A stretch of 64,000 nucleotides of DNA from assembly GCA_965226245.1 (NCBI GenBank), contig CBDDCL010000015.1, forward strand, positions 4,154,001 to 4,218,000, written 5' to 3'. The notes below the pieces were generated by a model, which worked only from the letters and a program-made list of their open reading frames with translations, had not been told where the DNA came from and did no database searches. Each line of letters starts with the position of its first letter. The first letter of the stretch is position 1. Origin of the DNA: CBDCYS01 sp965226245 (GTDB taxonomy: Bacteria; Acidobacteriota; Terriglobia; Bryobacterales; UBA6623). Below are positions 35,742 to 45,255 of the stretch, piece by piece. The translations under genes were made by a program, and so were the position numbers.

Positions 35742-36083
35742 CGCCAAGCCCCTGAGTCGAGTCGGTTTATCGGCCTTGGGAAGGCTCTGACGGGTGATTG
35801 CTGGATGGGAAATCATTTTCTCGACGGTTATCCCGGTGTGGCCGCTTAGCGAACTTAGATAGCAATCCGCTCGACGTTATTGAGCGTGATCTCGTCGCTG
35901 GTCCGATCGTAGAGCTTGGTCGTGCGCGGCAACTCGTGCCGAGTGTTCACATACGTCTGATTCTGCGCTACAATCGAGCCGCCGGACTATTGATTTACGC
36001 TCACTTGTCGTTGCGATCAGGTGAGCCAGAGTGGGACTCGACGATCTGAGAGATCGCCCCGGCCGCCGAAGAAGGAGAATCAG
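35742..36083. other. Intergenic stretch before the sialidase-like gene
   Basis: About 340 bp, moderately A/T-rich near 35980-36000 (ATTGATTTACGCTCACTTG). It ends in a ribosome site GAAGGAG at 36071-36077. No gene or repeat family is recognised. Confidence 0.5.
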
Positions 36084-37745
36084 ATGATGTTCAACAGGGC
36101 TGTAAGGCTCACCGGATTCGTGATGGCCGCGCTCCTAGGAGTAGGGGCCGCCGCGGAGCAGCCATCGTGGTCCGTTGCTTCGTCCTCGGAGTGGAAGCAG
36201 GCAACCTCGATGGCCAGTGGAATCCGTATCCAGGACGAGCGGTTGGTTCTCGAAAGGGCAGCCAACGGTCGCTGGACGAGTCACTGGTATGAGGGAAACC
36301 GTGCCACAGGTTCACTCCAGATCAGCGTGGAGGCGGCTATTAACCTTTTTGACAACAAGACCATCGAGGTGGTTGTCGATGGCTCGGAAACCCCTTTCGT
36401 GGACGAAGACCACGTCCCACACGACTGGTACGGCAGGTGCATGATTGCCATCGTGGATGAGAAGCATTGGGTCATGGCCCTGCGTTCCGGCGTGAACCAT
36501 GTCGCGTGGGGAGATCGGGACGCGATCCACATCATCACCTCGAGCGACGAAGGCAGAAGCTGGAGCGAGCTCAATCGCTGGTTCGACGGCGCCTCGATTG
36601 AAGGAATGCCCTACGAGGACGGACACACCCACAGCGAGCCGGGGCTCTACAAAATGCCCAACGGTGATCTCATCCTGCAATTCTGGCGCATTGGCTACTC
36701 GTCTGGGACGACGCAGCTTCGATCAAGAGACAACGGGAAGACGTGGGTTCTCGATGCCGATCAAATCAACGTGGAGGGGGTGACGGGAGTCGACGCCAAC
36801 AAGGCTCTCGGTACAGAGGACTACTTTGTCGACCCCGAGAACCCCTCGGCCGTCTACATGGCCTTTCAATACATCTACTATGGAGACGCAAACCTGATGG
36901 GCACCCTGCTCGCAAGGTCCAGGGACAACGGAAAAAGTTACAAGTTTCTAAGCTGGATCGGGCCTCTGGCGAGCCGGAAAGATCCCCACTCAGGAGCAAC
37001 GTTTGAGCCCGCCATCGAATACGTCGGCAATCGCACGATCGTGGCGGTGCTGCGGGACGGCGCCGGCAGTCGATATACCTGGCAGTCCGAGAGCACCGAC
37101 ATGGGAGCTTCGTTCTCTCCGCTTGTCGATATTACCCGCCAGATCGACGGCGGGGTCTACGGTGGGTGGAAGCGAGTGAGACTTTACAAGGAAAGCAATC
37201 CCTATTTCCAGTACAACAATCGGCTCAACTACGCTCTTGGTGAAGGACGGCTGTGGGGCGTCGGCTTCCACGACCTCCACCGCAGTGGCACGCGCAAACC
37301 AGCCGTCTACTGGTCCGATGACAACGGCAAGTTGTGGAACGGTCCGGAACTGCTCCACGGACCGATGTACCCAGGCACCGATACGGGGTATGGAGATCTA
37401 AAGCGAAGAATCGATAACACATTCGTCGCCGCCACCTACTACGCTTACAGAGACCCTACGATACCTCAGGGGCAGTACAGTACGGCTAGGCACTCGAGCA
37501 TAGCGGATGTGGAGCAGTACACTTTCGGTGGCGACAGGGTCAGCCTGCTGGTTGAGATCGACCGCGACGACGACGGGTCACCAGACGCGGACTCCGGGTG
37601 GCGTGAGGTGTACAACGGACAGAACGTCCTTTCCGTGAAATCGCTCGCTGCCGGACGTTGGCGGCTGAGTTTGTTATTGAGATCCACGGACACGTCGGGC
37701 ACGCCCGAGGTGAGCCGGGTGTCGGTAAAGGTACCGTCAAGTTGA
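36084..37745 (+). CDS. Exported sialidase/BNR-repeat-like protein
   Basis: About 553 residues with signal peptide MMFNRAVRLTGFVMAALLGV and a cleavage region GAAAEQP. The body has Asp-box-like motifs of sialidase propellers: SSDEGRSWSELNRW, SRDNGKTWVLDAD, SRDNGKSYKFLSW, STDMGASFSPLVD and SDDNGKLWNGPEL, so a five- or six-blade beta-propeller is likely. Catalytic Arg-triad residues cannot be assigned by eye. It could be a glycoside hydrolase or only a sialidase-fold protein. ATG 36084 is favoured by GAAGGAG seven bases upstream over the longer frame from 36021. It stands alone between two IS elements. Confidence 0.82.
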   Translation: MMFNRAVRLTGFVMAALLGVGAAAEQPSWSVASSSEWKQATSMASGIRIQDERLVLERAANGRWTSHWYEGNRATGSLQISVEAAINLFDNKTIEVVVDGSETPFVDEDHVPHDWYGRCMIAIVDEKHWVMALRSGVNHVAWGDRDAIHIITSSDEGRSWSELNRWFDGASIEGMPYEDGHTHSEPGLYKMPNGDLILQFWRIGYSSGTTQLRSRDNGKTWVLDADQINVEGVTGVDANKALGTEDYFVDPENPSAVYMAFQYIYYGDANLMGTLLARSRDNGKSYKFLSWIGPLASRKDPHSGATFEPAIEYVGNRTIVAVLRDGAGSRYTWQSESTDMGASFSPLVDITRQIDGGVYGGWKRVRLYKESNPYFQYNNRLNYALGEGRLWGVGFHDLHRSGTRKPAVYWSDDNGKLWNGPELLHGPMYPGTDTGYGDLKRRIDNTFVAATYYAYRDPTIPQGQYSTARHSSIADVEQYTFGGDRVSLLVEIDRDDDGSPDADSGWREVYNGQNVLSVKSLAAGRWRLSLLLRSTDTSGTPEVSRVSVKVPSS

Positions 37746-37938
37746 GAGTGGTCTGAGTGTCAGCCCCATGAAGTGAAAGCGGGAGCGTCGCGAGAAAATG
37801 GAAAGCAGAGGGATAGTCACCTTGACCACACCTAAATCAAGTTCTCCGCGATTGAACGTAAGGTCGCGGACACTCACCGAGACCAAACGTGACGGCGCTT
37901 ACGATTCCACGGGGATTTTGGGCCCTTCTGGCCTATTA

Positions 37939-39058
37939 CTGAGTCTCGCAAAATAGAGTGACAATATTAGCGGTCGAACGGTAGAATAGAGGCATGTCCC
38001 GCTCCCCGGCTCCCCGGCGAGATTTCGCCGCCCTGGCTCAGCGCCGCCGCCGCGCCGCGCGCTTGTTCGCCGCCGCCAAGATGACGCAGGCGGAGATTGC
38101 CCGCCAACTCGGCGCCAGCCGCCAGAGCGTCAGTCGTTGGTACCTGGCATGGCAGCACGATCAGCCGGGCTGGCTCGCTGGCGCCGGCCGGGCGGGCCGC
38201 AAACCGAAACTCGACAAGCGGCAACGCAAGGTGCTGGACAAGGCGCTGCGGCAGGGAGCGCCAGCCCACGGTTTTGGCGCCGCTCTGTGGACCTTGCCGC
38301 GGGTGGCCACTCTCATCGAGCGGCTCACGGGAGTCTGCTACCATCCCGGACATGTGTGGAAAATTCTGGGAGCCCTGAACTGGACGCTGCAACGGCCCGC
38401 CAAACAAGCTCGGGAACGCAACGAAAAAGCCCGGCGCGAATGGCTGGCCGAACGCTGGCCGGCCATTAAAAAAAAGCCCGGCGCCGAAAAGCTTGGATCG
38501 TCTTCCAGGACGAAAGCGGTGTCACGGAGCGGTCGCCGGTGAGGAGAGCCTGGGCGCCGAAGGGCGAGACTCCGCGCTTGATTCATGCCTTCAACTGGAA
38601 GAAGTTGTCGATCTCTGCCGCGCTGGGTTTCCGCTGGGACGGCCAACGCTGCCGTCTGTGGTTCCAACTGCGGCCGGGCAGCTATAACGCGGCGGGCCTG
38701 ATTGATTTCCTGCGGGATCTGAAAAAACACCTGCGAAGACAGCCGGCCATTCTGATCTGGGACGGCTTGCCGGCGCACAAAAGCCGGGAGATGCGAGCTT
38801 ATCTGGAGAGCCAGAAGAGCTGGTTGAGGTGGAAATGCTGCCCAGCTACTCGCCCGATCTGAATCCGCTGGAAGACCTGTGGGGCAACGTGAAGGGCCAG
38901 GAACTCGACAACCGCTGCGTGGAGGGATTAGCGGACGCCGAGGCGGCCCTGCGAAGCGGCCTGGAGCGAGTGCGCCGATCCAAACTGCCGCTCTCTTTCT
39001 TGCGTCACACCGGTCTTCTTTTTTGACCCATGTTGTCACTCTATTTTGCGAGACTCAG
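37939..39058 (+). mobile_element. IS630-family insertion sequence flanked by TA
   Basis: Perfect 26-bp inverted repeats at 37939-37964 and 39033-39058 begin CTGAGTCTCGCAAAATAG. TA lies directly outside each end (37937-37938, 39059-39060), the target duplicate typical of IS630/Tc1. The element is 1120 bp. Ends are identical, so insertion is recent, but the transposase gene carries a single-base lesion. Confidence 0.93.
37994..39026 (+). pseudogene. IS630-family transposase, programmed shift plus a lesion
   Basis: Three consecutive frames. ORF 1 (37994-38542) has a helix-turn-helix (MTQAEIARQLGASRQSVSRW) and RPAKQARERNEKARREW. A -1 shift at A-AAA-AAG (38470-38476) leads to the DDE domain: AWIVFQDESGVTERSPVRR (Asp), LIHAFNWKKLSISAALGF and ILIWDGLPAHKSREM (Asp). 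That is a normal IS630 arrangement. A second change at about 38826, where TTGGAGG would read TTGAGG, moves into the last frame with LPSYSPDLNPLEDLWGNVKG (Glu), ending 39026. Restoring one G gives SWLEVEMLPSYSPDLN. As written it is inactive. Confidence 0.9.
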
Positions 39059-39060
39059 TA

Positions 39061-39208
39061 AGGTCTAGGTCAGGGCCGAAGGGGCCCTTGCTGGTGCGAG
39101 TGAGCAGTTGACGCACCTCCTCGTTGTTGAAGGGTTTGAGGTTCGTGACGATGCCGGCATTTTGATCGAGCTGCTCGACCGTTTCGACTCCATCGAACGA
39201 GCCTAGCC
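39061..39208 (-). pseudogene. Aldo/keto reductase C-terminal fragment
   Basis: The minus strand reads FDGVETVEQLDQNAGIVTNL then KPFNNEEVRQLLTRTSKGPFGPDLDL, the C-terminal helices of an aldo/keto reductase. An in-frame stop lies just upstream and no N-terminal part exists in the window, so only about 46 codons remain. The IS630 element adjoins its 3' side. Across the element (TA removed) the frame would continue about 13 codons to a stop at 37899-37901, though that segment also resembles a family D repeat. Confidence 0.6.
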
Positions 39209-39289
39209 TAGTCTAAGTCTCGGCTCGACACCCAACCGCAACCGGCTGCTCAAGCTTCGCGACCTTTGAAAAGTTAGACTGAACCTAGC

Positions 39290-40747
39290 ATGGCGAAGCT
39301 GCAACCCGATTCCCTGTTTCTTCTCACCGACCTTTACCAGCTCACCATGGCCTGCGGCTACTGGAAGTGCGGCAAGGCTGAGCAGGAGGCCGCCTTCCAC
39401 CTGACGTTTCGCCGCAACCCTTGCCGGGGAGGGTTTACCGTTGCCTGCGGGCTGGCCACGGTCTTGGACTTCCTGCGGGAATTTCATCTGAGCGACAGCG
39501 ACAGGAGCTATCTTGAAACCCTCACGGGCGCCGACGGCAAGCCGCTCTTCGAAACGGCTTTTCTGGACGATCTCGCCCGGCTCAAACTCAGCTGCGATAT
39601 CGACGCGGCGCCGGAAGGTACGGTCGTCTTTCCCCAGGAACCTCTCCTTCGAGTGAAGGGGCCGCTGCTCGAAGCCCAACTGCTCGAGACCGTGCTGTTG
39701 AACATCATCAACTTTCAAACCCTCATCGCCACAAAGGCCGCCCGCATCTGTATGGCTGCCCGCGGCAACCGCGTTCTGGAGTTCGGACTCAGGCGCGCTC
39801 AGGGCATCAACGGCGGGCTGTCCGCTAGCCGGGCCGCCTACGTGGGTGGCTGTCACGCCACGTCCAATGTCCTGGCCGGTAAGCTCTACGGAATTCCCGT
39901 TGCCGGGACACACGCCCACAGTTGGGTGATGTCGTTTGACAGCGAGCAGGAATCCTTCCAAGCCTACGCCCAGGCCATGCCGAACAACAGTATTTTTCTC
40001 GTGGATACCTACGACACCGCCGGCGGCATCGAGAACGCCATCCGTGCCGGCCGCTGGCTGCGAGAGCAAGGTCACGAAATGCTCGGTGTCCGCCTGGACT
40101 CAGGCGACTTGGCGGCGCTCAGCGTGGACGCCCGGCGCATGCTGGACGAAGCCGGTTTCCCCGAAACAAAGATCGTGGCCTCGAGCGAGCTGGACGAACA
40201 CTCCATAGCGGCCCTCTATGAGCAGGGCGCTCCGATCGCGATCCTGGGTGTTGGAACGAAGCTGGCAACCGCCTACGATGACCCCGCGCTAGGCGGAGTC
40301 TACAAGCTATCCGCGATCCGCGATGAAGCCGGCGACTGGCAGCCCAAGCTCAAGACATCGAACGATCCAGCCAAGGCCTCGAACCCTGGCTTCCTGCAAA
40401 CCCGCCGCTTCAGCAAAGACGGCAATTTTCTCTGCGACATCATCTATGACGAACTGGAACCCCCCGCGGCCGCCTGGGCGATGATCGACCATTCCAATCC
40501 GGCACAAGCCAAGCCCGTGGCCGCGGAGGCCGAGAGCGAGGATCTGCTGGTTCCGCTGCTGCGAGCGGGAGAGGCTGTCTACGAACCCCCCTCCATCGAA
40601 AAGTCGCGTCAGCGGACATACGATCAGATCGCTCGCCTGCCGCCGGAAACCAAACAACTTAGGCACTCGAAAGCCTATCGAGTTGGACTCGAGCAGGGGC
40701 TTTACGAACGCAAGGCGCGGCTGGTCAAGCACATTCTGAGCCCGTGA
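39290..40747 (+). CDS. pncB: Nicotinate phosphoribosyltransferase
   Basis: 485 residues. It catalyses nicotinate + PRPP (+ ATP) to nicotinate mononucleotide in NAD salvage. Family motifs: LLTDLYQLTMACGYW at the N-terminus, AAFHLTFRRNPCRGGFTVACG, ETVLLNIINFQTLIATKAAR, LEFGLRRAQGINGGL, VAGTHAHSWVMSF (the phosphorylatable His region), LVDTYDTAGGIENAI, LGVRLDSGDLAALS and the Cys/Gly-rich IAILGVGTKLATAYDDPALG. The length fits the long bacterial class. It is monocistronic. Confidence 0.96.
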   Translation: MAKLQPDSLFLLTDLYQLTMACGYWKCGKAEQEAAFHLTFRRNPCRGGFTVACGLATVLDFLREFHLSDSDRSYLETLTGADGKPLFETAFLDDLARLKLSCDIDAAPEGTVVFPQEPLLRVKGPLLEAQLLETVLLNIINFQTLIATKAARICMAARGNRVLEFGLRRAQGINGGLSASRAAYVGGCHATSNVLAGKLYGIPVAGTHAHSWVMSFDSEQESFQAYAQAMPNNSIFLVDTYDTAGGIENAIRAGRWLREQGHEMLGVRLDSGDLAALSVDARRMLDEAGFPETKIVASSELDEHSIAALYEQGAPIAILGVGTKLATAYDDPALGGVYKLSAIRDEAGDWQPKLKTSNDPAKASNPGFLQTRRFSKDGNFLCDIIYDELEPPAAAWAMIDHSNPAQAKPVAAEAESEDLLVPLLRAGEAVYEPPSIEKSRQRTYDQIARLPPETKQLRHSKAYRVGLEQGLYERKARLVKHILSP

Positions 40748-40978
40748 AGCCGCGCGTCATGCGTCGAAAAGCAGCCCAGGCTGGATCCGAACGGCGCGAA
40801 CATACTCGCCAAACGTTGCAGAAATTTCGGGACCACACTCTTGGCGTCGGACTAGCCTTGGGCTAGCCTGGATTTCTCAGTAGCGCCAATGATTTCGCAT
40901 CGCTCACGGCTGTGGAAGAGAGGCTGCTGGGCTTCTAGAAAGACTACGAGTCGATTGCGAAACCGTTTGAAATAATGA

Positions 40979-41446
40979 GTGAAGAGTCAGCACGGCTTCT
41001 CCATGCGCTTTCTTCTATTTTCTATCGCCTTGATTCTGGCCGCATTGGTGGCCGTCTACTACTCGGACCTCACGGATGAAGACATCCGCGACGCCATTCA
41101 GCTCGAATCGAGAAAGCTAGACAAGCAGACGAAGCAGGCCCGCAAGCAGGCCGAGGAAACTATCGAGGCAGTGAACGAGCGCTTGAAGGGCCTGCGAGAA
41201 GACTACGCGCGGATCCGGCGGGAGGCCAACAAGGCGTCAAGCAGTGGCAAGGAGAATCTTGCCGAACGGACGGAAAAGACAGAGAAGGCGGCCAAAGAGT
41301 TGCGGGAGAAGATAGCCCGACTCAGTAAAGAAGCCCGCACCCAACTCCAAGAGCAGGCGGACTACCTCCAGGAGCAAGTCAAGGCTTTAAAGGAAAGAAT
41401 AGAACGGGAGCTGGACAACCAACAAGCCGGCGCCAAGTCACGATAA
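40979..41446 (+). CDS. Membrane-anchored coiled-coil protein
   Basis: 155 residues (147 if ATG 41003 is the start; GTG 40979 is the longer option). One N-terminal membrane helix (MRFLLFSIALILAALVAVYY) is followed by an almost continuous Lys/Glu/Arg/Ala coiled coil to the end (AKELREKIARLSKEARTQLQ, EQVKALKERIERELDNQ). No family is recognised. It resembles small envelope tethers or DUF-type anchored coiled coils. It lies upstream of the Tat-exported TIM-barrel gene, with a 140-bp gap. Confidence 0.7.
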   Translation: MKSQHGFSMRFLLFSIALILAALVAVYYSDLTDEDIRDAIQLESRKLDKQTKQARKQAEETIEAVNERLKGLREDYARIRREANKASSSGKENLAERTEKTEKAAKELREKIARLSKEARTQLQEQADYLQEQVKALKERIERELDNQQAGAKSR

Positions 41447-41588
41447 CGTGTCGAGTGATAGACGCTAACGGAGCGCTCCCCTTTAAAGCCGGCAAACCAG
41501 CCGCGGGCGATTTTCAGGAAGATGCATGGCTCGCCCGCGCGCCTGGATCTGTAGCCTCCCAAAGTGCCGGCCACGCTATAATCCCGCT

Positions 41589-42506
41589 ATGACCGCAACG
41601 ACACGCCGGACGTTCCTATCTCTCGCTGCCACGGCCGCCATAGCCAACGCTCTCCCTAGCGAGCAACAGACCCGCTTTCGCCTCGCCGTCACAACGGACG
41701 AAATCGACAACGACCTGTTGATTGCAATCCAGTTCTTGCGGCGGTTCGGTCTGGGATACGCCGAGATTCGCAATGTCTGGGGAAAGTACAACACCTCACA
41801 GCCTGCCGGGAAGATCCGCGAAGCCCGCCGGATGCTGGACGAGCACGGCATCAAGACAGCTATTGTTGACACGGGCTTTTTCAAAATTCCTGTTCCGCCT
41901 GACAACGCCGAGGGCCAGAAAGTCATCGACAAGCAATGGGCGCTGCTCGAGCGGGCCATGGAACGGGCTGAGATCCTCGGAACGGACAGAATCAGGACTT
42001 TCGCTTTTACATACCCCCGCGACGGCAAGCCTGAGGAGGCAAACTATCCGCGCATCATCGAACTCGTGAAAGAGTCCGCCCGCCGCGCCAAGGCCCGAGG
42101 TTTGCGGTTGGCGCTAGAGAATGTCGGCCATAGCTATGTGGCGACGGCCGCGGATTCGGCCCGCATGCTGAAGGCGATTTCGGACGACAGTTTCGGACTC
42201 ACCTGGGACCCCAACAACGCGGCTCAAATGGGCGGCAGCCCCTTCCCAAAGGGTTACGCCATGCTCGACCCCTCGCGCATTTTCCATGTGCACCTGAGGG
42301 ATTACCGATATCTTCCAAGCGGCAGGACGGAATGGTGCGGCGTCGGCGAGGGTGAGTTCGACCACCTGGGCCAATTGCGCGCGCTTCTCAAAGCCGGCTA
42401 CCAGGAAACCTTTTCCCTCGAAACCCACTACAAGGTAGACGGCAGCAAGGCTAAAGCGAGCGAGGCGTCTTTAACGGCCCTTCTCAAACTGATGGACCGC
42501 GTCTGA
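41589..42506 (+). CDS. Tat-exported sugar phosphate isomerase/epimerase-like TIM barrel
   Basis: About 305 residues; ATG 41589 is chosen because it begins a clean twin-arginine signal (TTRRTFLSLAATAAIANALP). The barrel has GLGYAEIRNVWGKYN, DRIRTFAFTYPRDGK, LALENVGHSYVATAADSARM (Glu), FGLTWDPNNAAQMGG, IFHVHLRDYRY (His) and TFSLETHYKVDGS (Glu), the metal ligands of the xylose-isomerase-like superfamily. It is related to the cytosolic protein at 10154-11023 but is exported folded. The substrate is unknown. Confidence 0.88.
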   Translation: MTATTRRTFLSLAATAAIANALPSEQQTRFRLAVTTDEIDNDLLIAIQFLRRFGLGYAEIRNVWGKYNTSQPAGKIREARRMLDEHGIKTAIVDTGFFKIPVPPDNAEGQKVIDKQWALLERAMERAEILGTDRIRTFAFTYPRDGKPEEANYPRIIELVKESARRAKARGLRLALENVGHSYVATAADSARMLKAISDDSFGLTWDPNNAAQMGGSPFPKGYAMLDPSRIFHVHLRDYRYLPSGRTEWCGVGEGEFDHLGQLRALLKAGYQETFSLETHYKVDGSKAKASEASLTALLKLMDRV

Positions 42507-42883
42507 CCGGCGGTCTAACCAATGGAGTTGCCAGTGGCTCGGCCGCGGGCTAGCGTGATCCTTAGAGGTGTCGATGCAGGCGATGACACGCTACGTCGGC
42601 CTGGAGGCCGACGCGGCCCGCCGGGAGGCGCGCGCCACCTCAAGGCGACACGCCCTTTCGTGGGGACGGTGGTGATCAGGGCGGAGTGAAGCCCGTTGAA
42701 ACGGGCTGAGGAACAACTTCGGGAGGGCTGGTCAACCGGCCCTAAAAGGACCGGCCTAAAGGAGACCAAGCCACGTGAACGTGGCTCAGGCTTGTGGCGG
42801 CGGTGTTGGGCGTCGCCCGGTTGGGGTTCGTTTTTGGATCGGTTTCCTACCTGGCGTGCTTGCTTGCCGTGGCTCGCCGCAGG
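42507..42883. repeat. Intergenic stretch rich in small TGAA-loop hairpins
   Basis: No gene. It contains AGCCCGTTGAAACGGGCT (about 42691) and AGCCACGTGAACGTGGCT (42769-42786), each a perfect hairpin with a TGAA/GA loop. It also holds a CCGGCC.../GGCCGG-like pair around 42735-42755. The second hairpin recurs exactly at 52367-52384. Confidence 0.65.
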
Positions 42884-43168
42884 CTAGTGCTGGGCTTGGG
42901 CCGGCGGGACGTAATCCGGCGGAAGCGCCGCGCCTTCACCAAAGAAGAATTGCTCCATCTGTTTGATGATCAACTCTTGAGCTTCCATTGTGCCGGGATT
43001 GAGCCGGTACTCGTTGATGATCATCTTGAGGTGCTCAGTCCACATCGTCCAAGCTTCTTGGGACACATTGTCGTAGATGCGCTGCCCCAGCTCTCCGTCA
43101 AACGGCGTTTCCGCCAGACCAGGCAATTCCTTGCCGAGCTTGAGACATTGGACCATTCGTTCCGCCAT
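42884..43168 (-). CDS. yggX: Fe(II)-trafficking protein YggX-like
   Basis: 94 residues, the usual family length. The start MAERMVQCLKLGKELPGL has the conserved Cys. GELGQRIYDNVSQEAWTMW and MIINEYRLNPG, and EQFFFGEG near the end, are diagnostic. The family is linked to iron-sulfur cluster protection and oxidative damage repair in the cytosol. It is a single gene; the ATG is preceded by GGCGGAGAAA. Confidence 0.95.
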   Translation of the reverse strand: MAERMVQCLKLGKELPGLAETPFDGELGQRIYDNVSQEAWTMWTEHLKMIINEYRLNPGTMEAQELIIKQMEQFFFGEGAALPPDYVPPAQAQH

Positions 43169-43741
43169 TGGTTTTCTCCGCCTCTTTCTATTCTAAGGGA
43201 ATGCTGGCAACGCAGCAAAAAAACAGCTTTCTAGATTCTAGCCCGCTGACTCTGAGGATATTGTTCGTAGAAATGGCGGCACAACAGAGCGCTTCCCGCA
43301 AGAAACGGAAGGAATGGTTAATACTGGCCCGGTGCGCCCCCGGGGCTGGCACCCCGGGCCAGTATCAACACCAGCACAGCCCAAAAAGCCCCACGTACGA
43401 ATTTTCGAATATCTTGGGCTAGCAACTCCCCGTTCCCGGGCCCGCCGCCCCGAACGAGTGGCCCCTTCGGGGCAGTTGAAAATACATGATTTGCACAACA
43501 TCGCCAATTTCTTGTCGATCTCTTGGCGCTGAGCGCGTCGAAGCGGCAGACCGCTCCCTCACGGTCGCGGCGCCGAGTCTGGTTCACGGGTTTTCTGCCA
43601 CGTTTTGCAAGAGTTTCCCTACAGAGGTACTGTCGCGTTGCTGCAAATAACCAGCGAGTATAATAGACCTCGCCCACGGCGGGGTGTTCCGACATTCAGC
43701 CTCAGCAGGGCGTGACAGCGGATCCAGAGGTTCACACCACC
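43169..43741. other. Intergenic stretch with a long hairpin
   Basis: 570 bp with no credible gene. At 43321-43365, ATACTGGCCCGG and CCGGGCCAGTAT pair, and the interior GTGC...GCAC and GCCCC/GGGGC extend the stem to nearly the whole 45 bp. It lies upstream of both flanking genes (yggX leftward, MFS rightward), so it may be a repeat or a regulatory structure rather than a terminator. Confidence 0.5.
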
Positions 43742-45036
43742 ATGAGTACTGCCCCGCCATACGCCGGAGGGTCCAAGCCCACCCGCACCCGCGACTGGGT
43801 CATCTTCTGCGCCGCTACTCTGTCGGTCATCACCTACATCGACCGCGTGTCGATCTCTCAGGCCGCGCCTTTGATTACCGAAGACCTGGGGTTAACAACT
43901 GTTCAAATGGGCTTGGCGTTCTCTGCGTTCGCACTGGGGTACTTTCTGTTTCAAGTTCCCGGCGGTTGGATGAGCGACTGGATCGGCCCCCGCCGTGTCC
44001 TGGCAAGTATCGTTGTGTGGTGGTCGCTGTTCACGGCAGCGACGGGCTGGGCTTTTGGCCTGGTCACGCTCGTGGGCGCAAGATTGCTGTTTGGCGTGGG
44101 GCAGGGCGGGGTGTTTCCGGTTCTCACGAAAACCTTCACCACTTGGCTTCCCCAGCCCGAGCGTGCGAGGGCGCAGGGAATCATGTGGTGGAGCGCGCGC
44201 TGGGGCGGGGCGTTCTCTCCGCTGCTGGTGGTTTCTCTTCTTCCGTATATTTCCTGGCGGCGGGCATTCGAAATCTTTGGCGGGATCGGCATCATTTGGA
44301 CGGCTTTTTTTTGGCGCTGGTACCGTGACAATCCTCGTGATCACAAGGGTCCGAACGAAGCCGAACTGGCGCTGCTGCAAGGGGCGGAGGAAACCACGGC
44401 AATGTGCCTTGGGGGCGCTTCTTCCGTTCGAGAACGGTGTGGCTGTTGTGGGTGCAGTACTTTTGCATGTCCTACGGCTGGTATTTTTACATCACGTGGC
44501 TCCCGACCTACATTCAGGAAGCGCGCGGGCAGACGATGGAACGGTCCGCGTTTCTTGCCGGAATGCCCTTGTTCTTCGGGGGGATTGGGTCGCTGGTTTG
44601 CGGCTATTTGCTCACCTGGTTAGACCGCAAGATGGGCGGCTCTCGGCGATCGCGCCGCTTCATGGGAGTGCTGGGATGCGCCGGGGCGGGCGCGTTGCTG
44701 ATTGTCTCGGTCTACCTGAGTGAGCCGGTATGGGCTATGGTCGCTATGGGGCTCGCCTCATTTTCGAATGACCTCGCCATGCCCCCCTCCTGGGCCGCTT
44801 GCATGGATGTCGGCGGCAAGTACGCCGGCAGTCTTTCCGGTTCGATGAACATGGCCGGCAACATGGCCGGTTTCGTTTCGCCGACTATGGTCGCCTACAT
44901 TTTGCTCTGGACCGGCCGCAACTGGATCATTACGTTCTATGTCTCGGCGGCGATCTACTTTGTTGGCGCGGTGTGCTGGTTGTTTATCGACCCGGTGACA
45001 CCGCTGGACCGGGCCGATGCGAGCGAGACGCGGTAG
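43742..45036 (+). pseudogene. MFS transporter (ACS-like), frameshifted
   Basis: Two overlapping frames form one 12-helix transporter of about 431 residues. The 5' part (from ATG 43742) has DWVIFCAATLSVITYIDRVS, GYFLFQVPGGWMSDWIGPRR (MFS loop 2-3 motif) and GARLLFGVGQGGVFPVLTK. The 3' part has FFRSRTVWLLWVQYFCMSYG and SGSMNMAGNMAGFVSPTMVA, ending LFIDPVTPLDRADASETR. The junction reads GCA AT GTG CCT; one extra base near 44402 gives a clean join (ETTANVPWG). This resembles the anion:cation symporter branch (hexuronate, glucarate and similar). It is non-functional as written unless the indel is a sequence error. Confidence 0.88.
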
Positions 45037-45255
45037 CCGGATTTCCCGCAGCCGGTTGCGGGATCGCTGCGCAGACAGTACAAGGGTGACTAATGTTGCT
45101 GTTGGCTCCAATATCGCAAAATACGCTTACCGGCTACGACGGCCCCTGCGAGGTCGAAATCTTTTCGGCCGGCAACTGATGGCGCCGGGATCCTGACGAG
45201 GTCGTCGAGATCATCAAACAGCGCTTCCAGACCTTCGTCTGAGCTACCCTCTGTT

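Noticed and set aside
37994..38862. First IS630 frame change treated as a mutation
   Set aside because: It falls on a canonical A-AAA-AAG heptamer with the correct -1 geometry, so it is better explained as programmed; only the change near 38826 is counted as a lesion.
43318..43695. 125-residue minus-strand frame upstream of the MFS gene
   Set aside because: It crosses a long hairpin, lacks a ribosome site and has no recognisable domain.
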